Notes: generated from the letters alone by a model not told the origin. A stretch of 64,000 nt of DNA from Desulfopila inferna (GCF_016919005.1 NZ_JAFFQE010000007.1:124001-188000), one strand, 5' to 3'; counted from the first letter of the stretch, positions 37,619-48,279 are shown. Program-made: numbers and translations.

Positions 37619-39004
37619 TCAATCTCCTTTTTCCGCGACAGGGAGTATAATAACAATTTTCAGACCACCCAGCGCGCTTTTTTCGGAGTGGATAGTGCCG
37701 TTATGATATTCGATGATATGTCGGCAGATCGATAATCCCAGACCGCTGCCTCCGCTGTCGCGGTTTCTGGAATTATCGACCCGATACAACCGATCAAAGA
37801 GTCGAGGCAGGACCTCATCGGGAACTCCTGGTCCTGAATCTTCAAAGGAGATATACAGCATGGTATTGTCGAGATGGCAGCGGACTTTCAAGATTGCCGG
37901 AGATTCAACGTATCTGCAACCATTCTCAAAAATATTCATGAACACCTGGCCAAGACGGATGGCATCTCCCTTGATTTTTATCTCTTCAATATCATCCAGG
38001 TCGAGTGCCGTTTCAATACCGCACTGATCAAACCTGTTTTGGAAGCTTTCCAGACTGGTTCGCAAAACGGCGGCTGCCGAAATCTGCTGAAAGTTGAGGG
38101 TGAGGCTGTCGGATTCGGTTAACGAGAGCAGATGCAGATCCTCAACCAGTTTGCTGAGCCGGAGAATTTCCATATGCAGTGAAGCAAGATTTTTTGGGGA
38201 CGGTTCCCGGATACCGTCCTGAATGGCTTCCAGCTCACCGCGTAGTATAGCCAAAGGAGTTCTAAGTTCATGGGAAATATCGCTAAGCCATTGCTGCCGC
38301 AGCTTTTCATATGTCTCCAGGGTCTGGGCCATTGCATTGAAATTTTCGGCTAATTGTCCGAGCTCGTCCTTCCTTGATGGTTTAATGCGCACGGTAAAAT
38401 TACGATTGGCAAGTTCCCGCGTGCCCTGGGCAAGGCGCTGGATCGGCTGGAGCAGGTGGTGTGAAAAGAGGAAGGCGATCAGCGCCGTGAGCGCGATTAC
38501 CACAATTCCCAACAGCGTTAGGTGCTTGGCCTGACGTTCGAGGAATGCGGCCGGCGGACCGTACCTGGAGCGTTTTTTCAGACCCAGCCAACCCACGGTA
38601 CTGCCATCCACACGTACGGGGACCAGCCGAGGTTGGTCTTCCGCCTCTACCGTTCCGACAAGCGGCCGCAGTTCCGAATCAACGAGCAATATGCGTGAAA
38701 GTGTTCGTTCTTGTCTTGCACCCTCCCGTGAAGGCGGTCGGTTCTTGCGGATATCGGAGCGCTCGTCGAGCAGTTCCGCCCAGTAGGGTGTATTGTTTCT
38801 TACTTCCACCCAGCTTTTATTCTTCTGATACTCTTCCTGTAGAACGGGTACCAGTTTCTCAATTCTTTCAATTTCAACCTGATGAATATAGCTCTGGAAA
38901 TTCTGGGAAAAAATATACCTTGAGAGGTAAAGGGCAGCGACGACCGTGACCAGGATGAGGAAAAAGGAGGCAAATAGTTTGTGGGAAATTCTAAGCTTGA
39001 TCAT
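37619..39004 (-). CDS. Sensor histidine kinase, BaeS-like
   Basis: A 461-residue inner-membrane kinase. Helices at about 7-27 and 155-177 flank a periplasmic sensor of about 125 residues. A HAMP domain (LLQPIQRLAQGTREL, KDELGQLAENFNAM) follows. The H-box is WLSDISHELRTPLAIL. The ATPase carries the N-box MNIFENGCRYV, DSGPGV and GSGLGLSICRHI. The frame extends to 39046, but the added residues come from a repeat, and the ATG at 39004 begins at MIKLRISHKLF, so it is preferred. Its partner is the regulator at 36843. It probably senses envelope stress or toxic compounds exported by the divergent pump. Confidence 0.9.
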   Translation of the reverse strand: MIKLRISHKLFASFFLILVTVVAALYLSRYIFSQNFQSYIHQVEIERIEKLVPVLQEEYQKNKSWVEVRNNTPYWAELLDERSDIRKNRPPSREGARQERTLSRILLVDSELRPLVGTVEAEDQPRLVPVRVDGSTVGWLGLKKRSRYGPPAAFLERQAKHLTLLGIVVIALTALIAFLFSHHLLQPIQRLAQGTRELANRNFTVRIKPSRKDELGQLAENFNAMAQTLETYEKLRQQWLSDISHELRTPLAILRGELEAIQDGIREPSPKNLASLHMEILRLSKLVEDLHLLSLTESDSLTLNFQQISAAAVLRTSLESFQNRFDQCGIETALDLDDIEEIKIKGDAIRLGQVFMNIFENGCRYVESPAILKVRCHLDNTMLYISFEDSGPGVPDEVLPRLFDRLYRVDNSRNRDSGGSGLGLSICRHIIEYHNGTIHSEKSALGGLKIVIILPVAEKGD

Positions 39005-39023
39005 GGTTTCGTTGTTTAATTTA

Positions 39024-39080
39024 TGATTTCCCCTGAATCTCAGCATCTTCTGGCCTTGAGCTGAGGATGGGATAATCAGG
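39024..39080. repeat. Family D palindromic element, short form, at the 5' edge of baeS-like gene
   Basis: TGATTTCCCCTGAATCTCAGCAT and CCTTGAGCTGAGGATGGGATAATCAGG form the inverted ends with no interior. It lies in the 5' untranslated region of the kinase, 20 bp from its ATG. Confidence 0.68.
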
Positions 39081-39406
39081 TTTTCATTTAATCGGTTGGC
39101 AACCAGGCTTAGCTAATTTTTTCGGAGAGGAAAAAAGGTCTCTCGTAAATGCTGGTTGGCCTTTTTACCTTCATTTGTAACTGCATATCTATCTAAGATA
39201 GTACTTTTAGGCAAAAAGCAATATTCTTCTTGAGTCTCCCGACAAAGCACATCTTTCCTCCATAATTTCTCCACAATTGTGCATTAAACTATCTCACAAA
39301 GCAATCCATCGGGAAATTGGGTCCTGGTCTCCATCTGATTTTCAATTCTAGGTCCTGAATCAGCAGGGGCATCTGATGCCCCATAAGGCATGAAAACTAA
39401 AAAAAG
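39081..39406. other. Divergent promoter region between baeSR and the efflux operon
   Basis: A 326-bp stretch without an ORF. It must carry the promoters of both divergent units and possibly sites for the BaeR-like regulator, but no direct repeat or hexamer pair was convincing by eye. Confidence 0.45.
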
Positions 39407-40867
39407 ATGATGAAATATACCAACAACAAAAAATCGGCAGCCAGCCTGCTCAGGCAGGGGGGCGCGGGTATTACCCTGATAATGGTTGTGTTTCTGTCCG
39501 GCTGCAGCAGGGTGGGTCCGGACTATGTACGTCCCTCCCTGGAACTTCCGGGGCAGTGGAACAACAGCATCAGGAAAAATACGCAGGATGAACAGCGGCT
39601 GGCGGGATGGTGGCAGGTCTTCGACGATCCTCTGCTCAGCTCGTTGATCGAAGAGGCCGCTGCCGATAATCTTGACGTGAGGGAAGCTCTCTCAAGAGTG
39701 AGAACCGCGCGCCTGCAAAAGGCCGGTAGAGAATCGTCCCTGTATCCTTCAGTGGATGGCAACGCTTCTGCCGGGTGGAGTGAACGGCGGGGTGGCGAAG
39801 GTGCATCATCGGATTCGGAAAGCTACAACGCTGGATTTGATGCAGGTTGGGAAGTCGATATTTTCGGAGGTGTCCGACGCTCCGTTCAAGCCTCCCAACG
39901 GGAATTGGAGGCGCAAGTCGAAGATCTTCACGATGTCGTGGTAAGCCTGCTGGCAGAAGTGGCGATCAATTACATCGATCTGCGCACCTATCAGCGACGC
40001 CTGGTGCTGGCGGAGTCCAGTGTGGCGCTGCAGCAGGAAACCTGGGAACTGCTCGATGCATTGTTTACTGTCGGCAACGGGGACGCCCTCGCTCTGGCGC
40101 AGGCTCGCTACAATCTGGAAAATTCAAAGGCGAGGTTGCCCGGCCTGGAAATTGGCTTAGAAGCCTCAATGAATAGGCTGGCGGTGTTGACGGGCAAGCC
40201 CGCCGGGGATCTCCATTACCTCTTAAACGTCCCCGGTGCACTTCCGGAACCCTCTTTGCAGATAGCTGTCGGAGTACCCGCCGAGATCCTCAGACAGCGG
40301 CCGGATATCCGCCGCTCCGAACGGGAACTGGCGGCCCAGACTGCACGAATAGGTGTTGCCGAAGCAGACCTCTACCCACGTTTTTTCTTGAGGGGCTCCA
40401 TCGGCCTTGAGTCCATTTCGCTTGAAAAATTAGTGACCTCACCGGCCAGGCTATGGTCTCTCGGACCTTCCATCAGCTGGCCGATCTTTGATGCGGGGGC
40501 TATACGCAGCAATATCAAAATTCAGGGAGAGCTGCAGCAACAGGCCTATCTTCGCTATGAACATACGGTCCTCACGGCCCTGGAGGAGGTTGAAAATGCT
40601 CTGATCTCCTACGTAAAGGAACAGCAAAGGCTTGAGAACCTAAGAAATGGTGCCGCCGCAGCGGAGCAGGCTGCTGATCTGGCAGAAAATCAGTATCTAA
40701 GCGGCATGACTGGTTTTAACAATGTGCTTGATGCCCAACGGTCCCTGCTCTCCTTCGAGGACCAGATGGCCGAGAGCAGAGGAGCTGTGCTGGCAGATCT
40801 GGTCAGGATTTATAAAAGTATGGGCGGAGGCTGGCAAAAGCTGCGCCCGGCCGTTTCAATGAATTGA
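39407..40867 (+). CDS. Outer-membrane efflux lipoprotein, NodT/OprM type
   Basis: A 486-residue TolC-family channel. The lipobox LSGCSRVGPDYVRP follows a hydrophobic signal, so it is lipid-anchored in the outer membrane. Two outer-membrane-efflux repeats are visible, with ALSRVRTARL and LYPSVDGNASAGW in the first, and EILRQRPDIRRSERELAAQTARIGVAEADLYPRF-type signature split across about residues 298-330 in the second. It is the first gene of an operon with an adaptor, an ATPase and a permease. Two consecutive ATGs begin the frame. Confidence 0.93.
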   Translation: MMKYTNNKKSAASLLRQGGAGITLIMVVFLSGCSRVGPDYVRPSLELPGQWNNSIRKNTQDEQRLAGWWQVFDDPLLSSLIEEAAADNLDVREALSRVRTARLQKAGRESSLYPSVDGNASAGWSERRGGEGASSDSESYNAGFDAGWEVDIFGGVRRSVQASQRELEAQVEDLHDVVVSLLAEVAINYIDLRTYQRRLVLAESSVALQQETWELLDALFTVGNGDALALAQARYNLENSKARLPGLEIGLEASMNRLAVLTGKPAGDLHYLLNVPGALPEPSLQIAVGVPAEILRQRPDIRRSERELAAQTARIGVAEADLYPRFFLRGSIGLESISLEKLVTSPARLWSLGPSISWPIFDAGAIRSNIKIQGELQQQAYLRYEHTVLTALEEVENALISYVKEQQRLENLRNGAAAAEQAADLAENQYLSGMTGFNNVLDAQRSLLSFEDQMAESRGAVLADLVRIYKSMGGGWQKLRPAVSMN

Positions 40868-40891
40868 TAATCTTGTAATAGGTTGAATGTA

Positions 40892-42190
40892 ATGACAGAA
40901 AAGAGACACATGTCTGTTAAGGAGACAATGGAGAAGGTCAAGGCATCGGGGAGTCGACGGCGTCTCAAGTATTGGATTATTGCCGCCTGCCTGTTGCTGA
41001 TAGCAGCGGGGGCAGCAGTGGCCGTTACCCTGCGCTCCACCGGCAATGATACCAATTATGAAACTCACACTATGGCAAAGGGTAATCTGCAGATCACCGT
41101 GACCGCCACGGGAAATCTGGAAGCCACCAATCAGGTGGAGGTGGGCAGCGAGCTTTCCGGAATTATCACCATGGTGACCGCCGACTATAATACCGAGGTA
41201 AAGCCGGACCAGCCTCTGGCCTATTTGGATGACACTAAGTTTAAGGCTGCGGTTTTAAAATCGAGGGCAGAGGTGACCTCGGCCAAGGCCAAATATCGGG
41301 AGGCCCGTGCTTCCCGGCAGGCCTCCGAGAAGACACTGAAGCGCCTTCAGAAAACCCGAGAAATCACCAAGGGGAAACTGCCTTCCCTGGAGGACCTCGA
41401 GCAGGCCGAAGCCAACGTGGAGCGCGCCGCAGCCTCTCAGGAAGCAGCCGCAGCTGCGATAGAAATTGCCGAAGCCTCTCTGACACTGAATGAAACGGAT
41501 CTGGAAAAGGCTGTTATCTATTCTCCCATCAACGGCATAGTGCTGAGCCGCAATGTCGAAGAAGGCCAGACCGTGGCGGCCTCTCTGCAGGCACCGGTGC
41601 TTTTTACCCTGGCGGAAGACCTGAAGAATATGGAACTGCAGGTGGATGTCGATGAAGCCGATGTCGGCCGGGTCAAGGAAGGACAGCAGGCCACTTTTTC
41701 GGTGGATGCCTATCCCGAAAAAATCTTTCAGGCTCAAATTACCCAGGTACGTTACGGCTCCGAGACAACGGATGGCGTGGTCACCTACAAGACCGTACTC
41801 AAGGTGGCGAATCCGGATCTTCTGCTGCGGCCGGGGATGACGGCTACAGCCGACATTGTGGTGAGAAATATAGAAGATACCCTGCTGCTTCCCAACAGCG
41901 CACTGCTTTACCGTCCGACACAGGGGAAGAAGGTGAAAAAGGAAAAGCAAGAGCTCTTAAGCTCATTGATGCCGGGACCGCGGCGACGGTCGGGGAGGTC
42001 CGGCCCGACCTCAGCCGGTGTTGATCTTTCGCCGGGAAAGGCCACGGTCTGGACCCTGGATGAGCAGCGGCAACCGTTGGCTGTTCAGGTGGAGAAAATT
42101 ACCACCGATGGTGTGCTGACGGCTGTGAAATCTGTCAAACTCGATGAGGGATCTAAAGTCATAACAAATGAAATTATGACTGGAAAATGA
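40892..42190 (+). CDS. Periplasmic adaptor (membrane fusion) protein, MacA-like
   Basis: A 432-residue adaptor anchored by an N-terminal helix (about 25-46 of the product). It has the biotinyl-lipoyl halves ITVTATGNLEATNQVEVG and YSPINGIVLSRNVEEGQTV separated by a long alpha-helical hairpin rich in Ala, Glu and Lys (about 95-190), then beta-barrel and membrane-proximal domains. It links the inner-membrane MacB-type transporter to the outer-membrane channel. Starts at TTG 40883, ATG 40892 and ATG 40910 are all in frame; 40892 is a compromise. It lies 24 bp after the channel gene and 4 bp before the ATPase gene. Confidence 0.9.
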   Translation: MTEKRHMSVKETMEKVKASGSRRRLKYWIIAACLLLIAAGAAVAVTLRSTGNDTNYETHTMAKGNLQITVTATGNLEATNQVEVGSELSGIITMVTADYNTEVKPDQPLAYLDDTKFKAAVLKSRAEVTSAKAKYREARASRQASEKTLKRLQKTREITKGKLPSLEDLEQAEANVERAAASQEAAAAAIEIAEASLTLNETDLEKAVIYSPINGIVLSRNVEEGQTVAASLQAPVLFTLAEDLKNMELQVDVDEADVGRVKEGQQATFSVDAYPEKIFQAQITQVRYGSETTDGVVTYKTVLKVANPDLLLRPGMTATADIVVRNIEDTLLLPNSALLYRPTQGKKVKKEKQELLSSLMPGPRRRSGRSGPTSAGVDLSPGKATVWTLDEQRQPLAVQVEKITTDGVLTAVKSVKLDEGSKVITNEIMTGK

Positions 42191-42194
42191 GATA

Positions 42195-42905
42195 ATGAAA
42201 CAAAAGAATGCTGTAAAACTGATCGAATTCCGTAATGTTGTAAAAATCTACGGGCAAGGGCAGACGGCTATGACAGCTCTTGACTCTATTGAATTGACTG
42301 TGCAGCAAGGTGAGTTTGTGGCGATGATGGGTCCGAGTGGTTCGGGAAAATCAACCTGTCTCAATATCCTCGGCTGCATCGATACCCCGACCATGGGAAG
42401 CTATGTCTTTGAGGATGTGGCGGTAGAGGAGTTGTCACGGGATCAGCGGGCCATGCTGCGCCGCTCCTTTATCGGCTTTATTTTTCAGGGATTCAACTTG
42501 CTCAACCGCACCTCGGCACTGGAGAACGTCGAACTGCCCCTGATCTATCGGCGCGTTCCCCTCAAACAGCGGCATGCCATGGCCATGGAAGCGTTGGCCG
42601 CAGTGGGGCTGGAGAAATGGTCGCATCATACTCCAGGTGAGTTGTCCGGCGGCCAGCAGCAGCGTGTTGCTATCGCCCGAGCCATTGTCGGTCATCCCCG
42701 CATCTTGCTGGCCGATGAGCCTACCGGCAATCTGGACTCGCAGCGCAGTATGGAAATTATGAGAATGCTCCAAAAATTCAATCGGGAGGGAATAACCATC
42801 GTAATGGTGACTCATGAACCGGAGATGGCAGCCTATGCGGACAGACAAATCCATTTTCAGGATGGCCGTATTGTTGCCGATACCGTCAACGAGGTGATTG
42901 TCTGA
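42195..42905 (+). CDS. ABC transporter ATPase, MacB/LolD type
   Basis: A 236-residue nucleotide-binding subunit. Walker A is GPSGSGKST, the Q-loop is FQGFNLL, the signature LSGGQQQR and Walker B ILLADEP, and the switch His is in VTHEP. In E. coli MacB the ATPase and permease are fused; here they are separate genes. It powers the permease encoded next, which it overlaps by 1 bp (TGATG). Confidence 0.95.
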   Translation: MKQKNAVKLIEFRNVVKIYGQGQTAMTALDSIELTVQQGEFVAMMGPSGSGKSTCLNILGCIDTPTMGSYVFEDVAVEELSRDQRAMLRRSFIGFIFQGFNLLNRTSALENVELPLIYRRVPLKQRHAMAMEALAAVGLEKWSHHTPGELSGGQQQRVAIARAIVGHPRILLADEPTGNLDSQRSMEIMRMLQKFNREGITIVMVTHEPEMAAYADRQIHFQDGRIVADTVNEVIV

Positions 42906-44116
42906 TGCTTTGGGAAACATTCTTTCTGGCCCTGCGGGCTATTCGGCGCAACGCCCTGCGCTCCTCTCTGACCATTCTCGGCATCGTCATTGGCGTAGCT
43001 GCGGTGATCAGTATGGTGACGGTAGGCAGCGGCGCCACCCAAAAGGTCACAAACGATATATCACAGCTTGGCAGCAATATGCTCAATATCCGTCCAGGAC
43101 AGGGAATGCGGGGGCCCGGCGGGGCACGTTCAAGCTCCGATCCTTTTACCGTCGAAGATGCCGTAGCCATAGAAAATAATGTGGCCGGGCTGAATGCCGT
43201 GGCTCCCACCTCACAGGTAAGCCGGCAGGCGATTGCCGGTGGCGCCAACTGGTCAACATCCATCACCGGCACTACCAACGGCTACTTCCCGGTCAGAAAC
43301 TGGGGTATCGAAGAAGGGCGAATGTTCAGCGATGGTGAAATTAACGCAGGTGCGGCTGTGGGAATACTGGGAGCCACGGTACGAGAGGAATTATTCGGCA
43401 ATCAATCGCCTGTGGGGCAGTCCCTGCGGCTCGGCAAGATTTCCTTCAAAGTGATAGGAACCTTAGAAAAAAAGGGGCAGTCGAGTTTTGGCAGGGATCA
43501 GGACGATGTGGTTATCATACCTCTGCGCACCCTGCAGCGCCGGCTGGCCGGTAACACCGATGTGGATTCGATCATGGTTTCCGTTCGTGACCAGATCTCC
43601 ACGAAGCGGGTGCAGGAGAGCATCGAGCAGCTCCTCCGCCAGCGCCGCAGCTTGAAGAACGGACAGCCCAACGATTTCATGGTCCGTGACATGAAGGAGA
43701 TAATAGACACTCTCACCGGAACAACCACTGTCCTCACCGCGCTTTTGAGCGCAGTTGCCGGGGTCAGTCTGTTGGTTGGTGGCATCGGCATTATGAATAT
43801 CATGATGGTCTCGGTAACAGAGCGCACCAGGGAAATAGGAACCCGGCTCGCCATAGGCGCTCTGGAGCGGGATGTGCTGCTCCAGTTCCTGGTGGAGTCG
43901 GCGGTGCTGACCTCCTTTGGCGGATTGATCGGCATCGCACTTGGGTTGGGCGGCGCAGCGGGCATCTGCCTGATGATCGGCGTTCCCTTCGTCTTCAATC
44001 CGGGAATTATAGCTGCGGCATTCCTGATTTCCGCGGTAATAGGTGTGGTTTTCGGCTATTTCCCGGCCAAAAAGGCCGCCTCGCTCAATCCTATCGAGGC
44101 CCTGCGTTATGAATAA
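42905..44116 (+). CDS. ABC transporter permease, MacB/FtsX type
   Basis: A 403-residue permease with the MacB topology. One N-terminal helix (about 20-42, SLTILGIVIGVAAVISM) is followed by a large periplasmic domain (MacB_PCD, about 45-240) and three C-terminal helices in an FtsX domain (about 280-395), with GIMNIMMVSVTERTREIG and a final PAKKAASLNPIEALRYE. With the neighbouring ATPase, adaptor and channel it forms a mechanotransmission-type exporter for peptides, macrolides or lipids; the cargo is unknown. Confidence 0.94.
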   Translation: MLWETFFLALRAIRRNALRSSLTILGIVIGVAAVISMVTVGSGATQKVTNDISQLGSNMLNIRPGQGMRGPGGARSSSDPFTVEDAVAIENNVAGLNAVAPTSQVSRQAIAGGANWSTSITGTTNGYFPVRNWGIEEGRMFSDGEINAGAAVGILGATVREELFGNQSPVGQSLRLGKISFKVIGTLEKKGQSSFGRDQDDVVIIPLRTLQRRLAGNTDVDSIMVSVRDQISTKRVQESIEQLLRQRRSLKNGQPNDFMVRDMKEIIDTLTGTTTVLTALLSAVAGVSLLVGGIGIMNIMMVSVTERTREIGTRLAIGALERDVLLQFLVESAVLTSFGGLIGIALGLGGAAGICLMIGVPFVFNPGIIAAAFLISAVIGVVFGYFPAKKAASLNPIEALRYE

Positions 44117-44148
44117 GAGTGGTAAAAAGCTCGATACTGTGACTAACA

Positions 44149-44207
44149 TATCGAGCTTTCTGGAAGTCGGAATTCAGGCCCATACAGTGCTTACCGCAGA
44201 GTCCATC
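44149..44207 (+). repeat. Family E interspersed repeat, copy 4
   Basis: ATATCGAGCTTTCTGGAAGTCGG..CATACAGTGCTTACCGCAGAGTCCATC matches 21070-21129. It is preceded at 44121 by GGTAAAAAGCTCGAT, which pairs with ATCGAGCTTT to make a hairpin just after the permease stop, a possible terminator. Confidence 0.65.
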
Positions 44208-44254
44208 TAAGTCACTTAGATGAGTTTTACGATATTGTCAGGCGGAAAAAAGGG

Positions 44255-44827
44255 TTATTTGCTGAATTTCTTGCCGATATTAAAGCTTTGACCAATAACT
44301 TTATCAAGAGACCAGTATTCTCGGATACCATAACCAAACACAAAAGGAGCGACTTTTTCCATCATTGGCTGATTTTTTGAGTTCAAGGCTTCCTGATCAA
44401 CCTTGATATCCATGATTTCCCCTATGAACTGCGTGTGCAAGCCGATTTCAAGGGTGTGGATGACTTTACATTCGAGAATGAGCGGGAATTCATCGACGTA
44501 CGGAGCATCAACCACTTCCGAGCGCGTTGGAGTCAGGCCTGTGTCTTTAAATTTGTCGGTATTTTTCCCGGAGGCAATTCCGAAATAGTCGGCTTCCGCC
44601 ACATATTTTTCTGAAGGAACACTGATTGTATAGGCCTTGCGCTCCATTATTGAGCCATAGGTATAAGTGGCCTTGCGAAGCGAGATGGTTACTGCCGCCG
44701 GTTTTGAGCAACAAATACCTCCCCAGGCTATAGTCATAACATTAGGTTTGTCTTCCTTATCGTAACTGCCAACACACCAGATTGGATTGGGATATGCCAA
44801 TGTGTCGGGACCTATCGATGTTTTCAT
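44255..44827 (-). CDS. Flavoredoxin-like flavin reductase domain protein
   Basis: A 190-residue FMN-binding split-barrel protein. Typical stretches are PNPIWCVGSYDKEDKPNVMT, AWGGICCSKPAAVTISLRK, YTISVPSEKYVAEADYFGIASGKNTDKF and the C-terminal YWSLDKVIGQSFNIG. It closely resembles flavoredoxin of Desulfovibrio, which takes part in electron transfer including thiosulfate reduction. The adjacent Cys pair in GGICCSKP is notable. It is a single-gene unit; the physiological partner is unknown. Confidence 0.88.
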   Translation of the reverse strand: MKTSIGPDTLAYPNPIWCVGSYDKEDKPNVMTIAWGGICCSKPAAVTISLRKATYTYGSIMERKAYTISVPSEKYVAEADYFGIASGKNTDKFKDTGLTPTRSEVVDAPYVDEFPLILECKVIHTLEIGLHTQFIGEIMDIKVDQEALNSKNQPMMEKVAPFVFGYGIREYWSLDKVIGQSFNIGKKFSK

Positions 44828-44948
44828 TGAATTTTTCTCCTCTCATGTAAATTGGAAGTGGACATTGATCCAGCCACCAGGGGAGCTTGGTAGTAAGAGA
44901 TCATCACCATTAAAAAACCCACTTCGATTTCAGGTGCTTTATAAGCCG

Positions 44949-47363
44949 TCACCCCCCCAGGCTCGCAGCTAGTGTGAAATAAAATGTAGAACCTTCTCCA
45001 GGTTGTGATTCCACCCAGATCCTCCCATAGTGGCGTTTTACAATTTTCTTGCACAGAGTCAGTCCCATACCTATGCCCTCGTACTCACGATCTGTGTGCA
45101 ATCGCTGAAATGCCAGAAAAATACGCTCCTGATAATTTTGCTGAATGCCTATGCCGTTATCTTTTACAAAAAACTCATACCCGTTTTCGGCAGGGCGGCA
45201 GCCGATTTCAACCATGGGCGTATGGTTGGTGTTATATTTGACGGCATTCGCTATAAGGTTCTGAAAAAGACGCTGGATCTGACTTGCATCGACGGTTAGG
45301 ACCGGCAGGTCCTGATATATTATTTTAGCATTCTTCTCGTTGATGGTCGAATGGAGATTTTCTATGACGATACCGACTACATGGTTAAGTTCAGTCGGCA
45401 GGAAATCGCCGCCTTTGGTCGAAACTCGAGAGAGGGACAGCAAATTCTCGATCAGTTTTTTCATGCGGTGGCTGGCAGCTATCGTTCGATCGATATACAT
45501 CAGACCCTGCTCATCAACCCTGTCATGAAATTTTGCATCAAAAAGCTGGAGAAAGCCAATGATCGAGCGTATTGGTTCCTGAAGGTCATGGGAAATCGCG
45601 TAGGCAAATTCTTCCAGTTCTTTGTTCGAGCGCTTCAATTCCTCTGCGGCCCGCTTGTTTTCCGATATATTGCGAAGAATCACATGGATATTCCTGGAAT
45701 TACCAAAAAGATAACCGTCAGAGGTAATTTCCACGTCTACCGATACCCCATCAAGCCGAACTATTTTTGTCTCATATGGAGGCAATGATTCATGGAGTTT
45801 TCGTAATTTGTATATTCTCTCCCGCAGTTTCTCATGATAGTCGGGATGGTAGAGTTCGTAAGGGGACCTGCCGAGCAGGTCATCAGCTTGCTGTGCTCCG
45901 AACAATCGTATGCAGGCGTTGTTAACCAAGGTAATCTTGTCCTCCTGGTTCACGAAGATCGCGTCTGGAGAGTTCATGAAAAGGTTGCGGTAGCGGTTCT
46001 CACCGTCTACCAGCGCCCTCTCGGCCCGCCAGCGGGATAAGGAATCGCTGATTACACGGGCAAGTGTTTTCAGAACGGCCAGGTCTTCTTCAGTATAGCC
46101 TCCGTAACGGTTGGCTACCGATATCATTCCGGTCGTGATTCCATGGACTTGCAATGGCGCGGTCATAAAACACTGCAACTCCGGATGTCCGGGGGACACT
46201 CCCTTGCTGTCTGGATGTGATACCGGATCATTGGTCAGAAAGCCGGAGTCTTGGGTGTAAACACTGGCATAAAGACCATGGGTATGCGGCAGCCGAGTTG
46301 CCTTTTTGGAATCCTGCGGGTTAACCAAAGAGCATTTTTCCCATGTGGGATTAGAAGCGGCTATATCCCGTAGTAATCCATCCGAGCCGATCTCAGCGAG
46401 CAAGGAGAGAGGGCTCTCGGTCACCTTCTCGACAACCGAGAGACAGGTTGTGGCGAATTCCTTGTCATCGGCACTTTTGACGACCGCAGCGAAAATACTA
46501 TTGATTCCGCTCTTCAGTATATTTTGCCGTTGAGTTGCTTTTTCTGACAGCTTTTGTTCAGTGATGTCTCTCGTGATCCCCAAAACCCCGGCTATCTCCC
46601 CGGAAGGATCTCTGACCAGCTTTCCATATCCGTGAACGTAACGTACCTTGCCGTTATCCTGGCGAATGATGCGGTACTCTATGGAATAATGATCAAAACT
46701 TTTTCGTGCATTCTCCAACTCATCCATTAGAGCTGTGCGATCATCCGGATGAGTCGATGCCATAATTTCATCGAGTGTTCGCGGAGCCTTCTTGCAGCCG
46801 TGGATAGACAGCCACCCTGGAGTGAAAGAAAATTGATCAGTTACAATTCTCCATTCCCATGCACCAGAGAGGGAGAGCAGGTCTGCCTGGCCGAGAAGCA
46901 GGCGATTTTGAGCAAGTTCCTGTTCTGCCTGCTTGCTTGCAGTGATATCTACGAGGAGGAAATTCAACAGGCCCGGACCGGCGCAGGAAGCCTGCACCTT
47001 GAACCATTTTTCAAAATAAAAACTGTACTTCTCGAATTGGGCAGGTCTCTGATGTGCAACAACATCGCCAAACACTTCCAGCCAGCTTGAATCTACATCC
47101 GGCAGAAGTTGCAGAAGGGGTATGCCATGAATGTCTTTTGGGGAAACTTTGAGCAGGCGGCCGAGGGTTTCGTTGATTTCAAGGAGGCGAAAATCCAGAA
47201 TCTTGCCGTCTGAGCCGGGGATGATTTCGATCACCCCGAATCCCTCACTCATATCGTTCAGCAGGTGGTGCAGGTTGTCGAGCCGCTGGGAAATATCCAG
47301 GAACAGCCGGTTTTTCTCGGCTATTTCCTCTAATAGCTCAGAATTGGATCTGTTATTATTCAT
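44949..47363 (-). CDS. PAS/GAF multi-sensor histidine kinase, phytochrome-like core
   Basis: An 804-residue soluble kinase with no membrane helix. In order: a short coiled coil, a PAS domain (about 30-145), a PAS domain with PAC (about 155-275, YRIIRQDNGKVRYVHGYGK), a GAF domain (about 290-450, GHPELQCFMTAPLQVHG), a third PAS (about 455-575, YRNLFMNSPDAIFVNQED), HisKA with FAYAISHDLQEPIRSI and an ATPase with NLIANAVKYN, DNGIGI and GIGMGL. No regulator is adjacent. It is an orphan hybrid-free kinase for cytoplasmic signals of unknown kind. The gene ends at the edge of the insertion-sequence region. Confidence 0.92.
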   Translation of the reverse strand: MNNNRSNSELLEEIAEKNRLFLDISQRLDNLHHLLNDMSEGFGVIEIIPGSDGKILDFRLLEINETLGRLLKVSPKDIHGIPLLQLLPDVDSSWLEVFGDVVAHQRPAQFEKYSFYFEKWFKVQASCAGPGLLNFLLVDITASKQAEQELAQNRLLLGQADLLSLSGAWEWRIVTDQFSFTPGWLSIHGCKKAPRTLDEIMASTHPDDRTALMDELENARKSFDHYSIEYRIIRQDNGKVRYVHGYGKLVRDPSGEIAGVLGITRDITEQKLSEKATQRQNILKSGINSIFAAVVKSADDKEFATTCLSVVEKVTESPLSLLAEIGSDGLLRDIAASNPTWEKCSLVNPQDSKKATRLPHTHGLYASVYTQDSGFLTNDPVSHPDSKGVSPGHPELQCFMTAPLQVHGITTGMISVANRYGGYTEEDLAVLKTLARVISDSLSRWRAERALVDGENRYRNLFMNSPDAIFVNQEDKITLVNNACIRLFGAQQADDLLGRSPYELYHPDYHEKLRERIYKLRKLHESLPPYETKIVRLDGVSVDVEITSDGYLFGNSRNIHVILRNISENKRAAEELKRSNKELEEFAYAISHDLQEPIRSIIGFLQLFDAKFHDRVDEQGLMYIDRTIAASHRMKKLIENLLSLSRVSTKGGDFLPTELNHVVGIVIENLHSTINEKNAKIIYQDLPVLTVDASQIQRLFQNLIANAVKYNTNHTPMVEIGCRPAENGYEFFVKDNGIGIQQNYQERIFLAFQRLHTDREYEGIGMGLTLCKKIVKRHYGRIWVESQPGEGSTFYFTLAASLGG

Positions 47364-47524
47364 AGGTATCTACAGGCGTTTGGGCATTCTAACGAAACAT
47401 AAATTAGACGATAAAACGGTGAATAATAATCCATACACACCGCCTTAATAAATAGTCGGGCCTGAGAAAAGGCTAATTTCAGTTTAAACCTTTTACGCCA
47501 GGCAGTTATTTTCCGTAAAAATGA

Positions 47525-48005
<481 letters not shown>

Positions 48006-48279
48006 ACAGACTTTCAGGAATAAGATACTAACAAAATTATTATCAAAAAACAAATACATTGATTGTTCAGGCACAAACGAGAAGCCCTATAAGGGGAAAG
48101 TCAGTGCAAAAACCTGTTCTGTGGGATGCGTAAGGGGGATGTAAGTGCACAAAATTATCGGTCCCTCTGTGTCAATATAGACGAGACACCTAACCATTGC
48201 AAAATTAGTGTAGGACGTTTAGGAGTTTTAACATGCAGCTGAAAGTAAAATCCATCAACACCCCACAGCAACCAGCTGA
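48006..48279. other. 274-bp gap between IS fragments
   Basis: It holds no recognised gene. An AGGAG followed by ATG at 48233 opens a frame (MQLKVKSINTPQQPADVG) that stops 57 bases later, inside the left end of the IS3 fragment. It may be the beginning of another gene cut by that insertion. Confidence 0.35.
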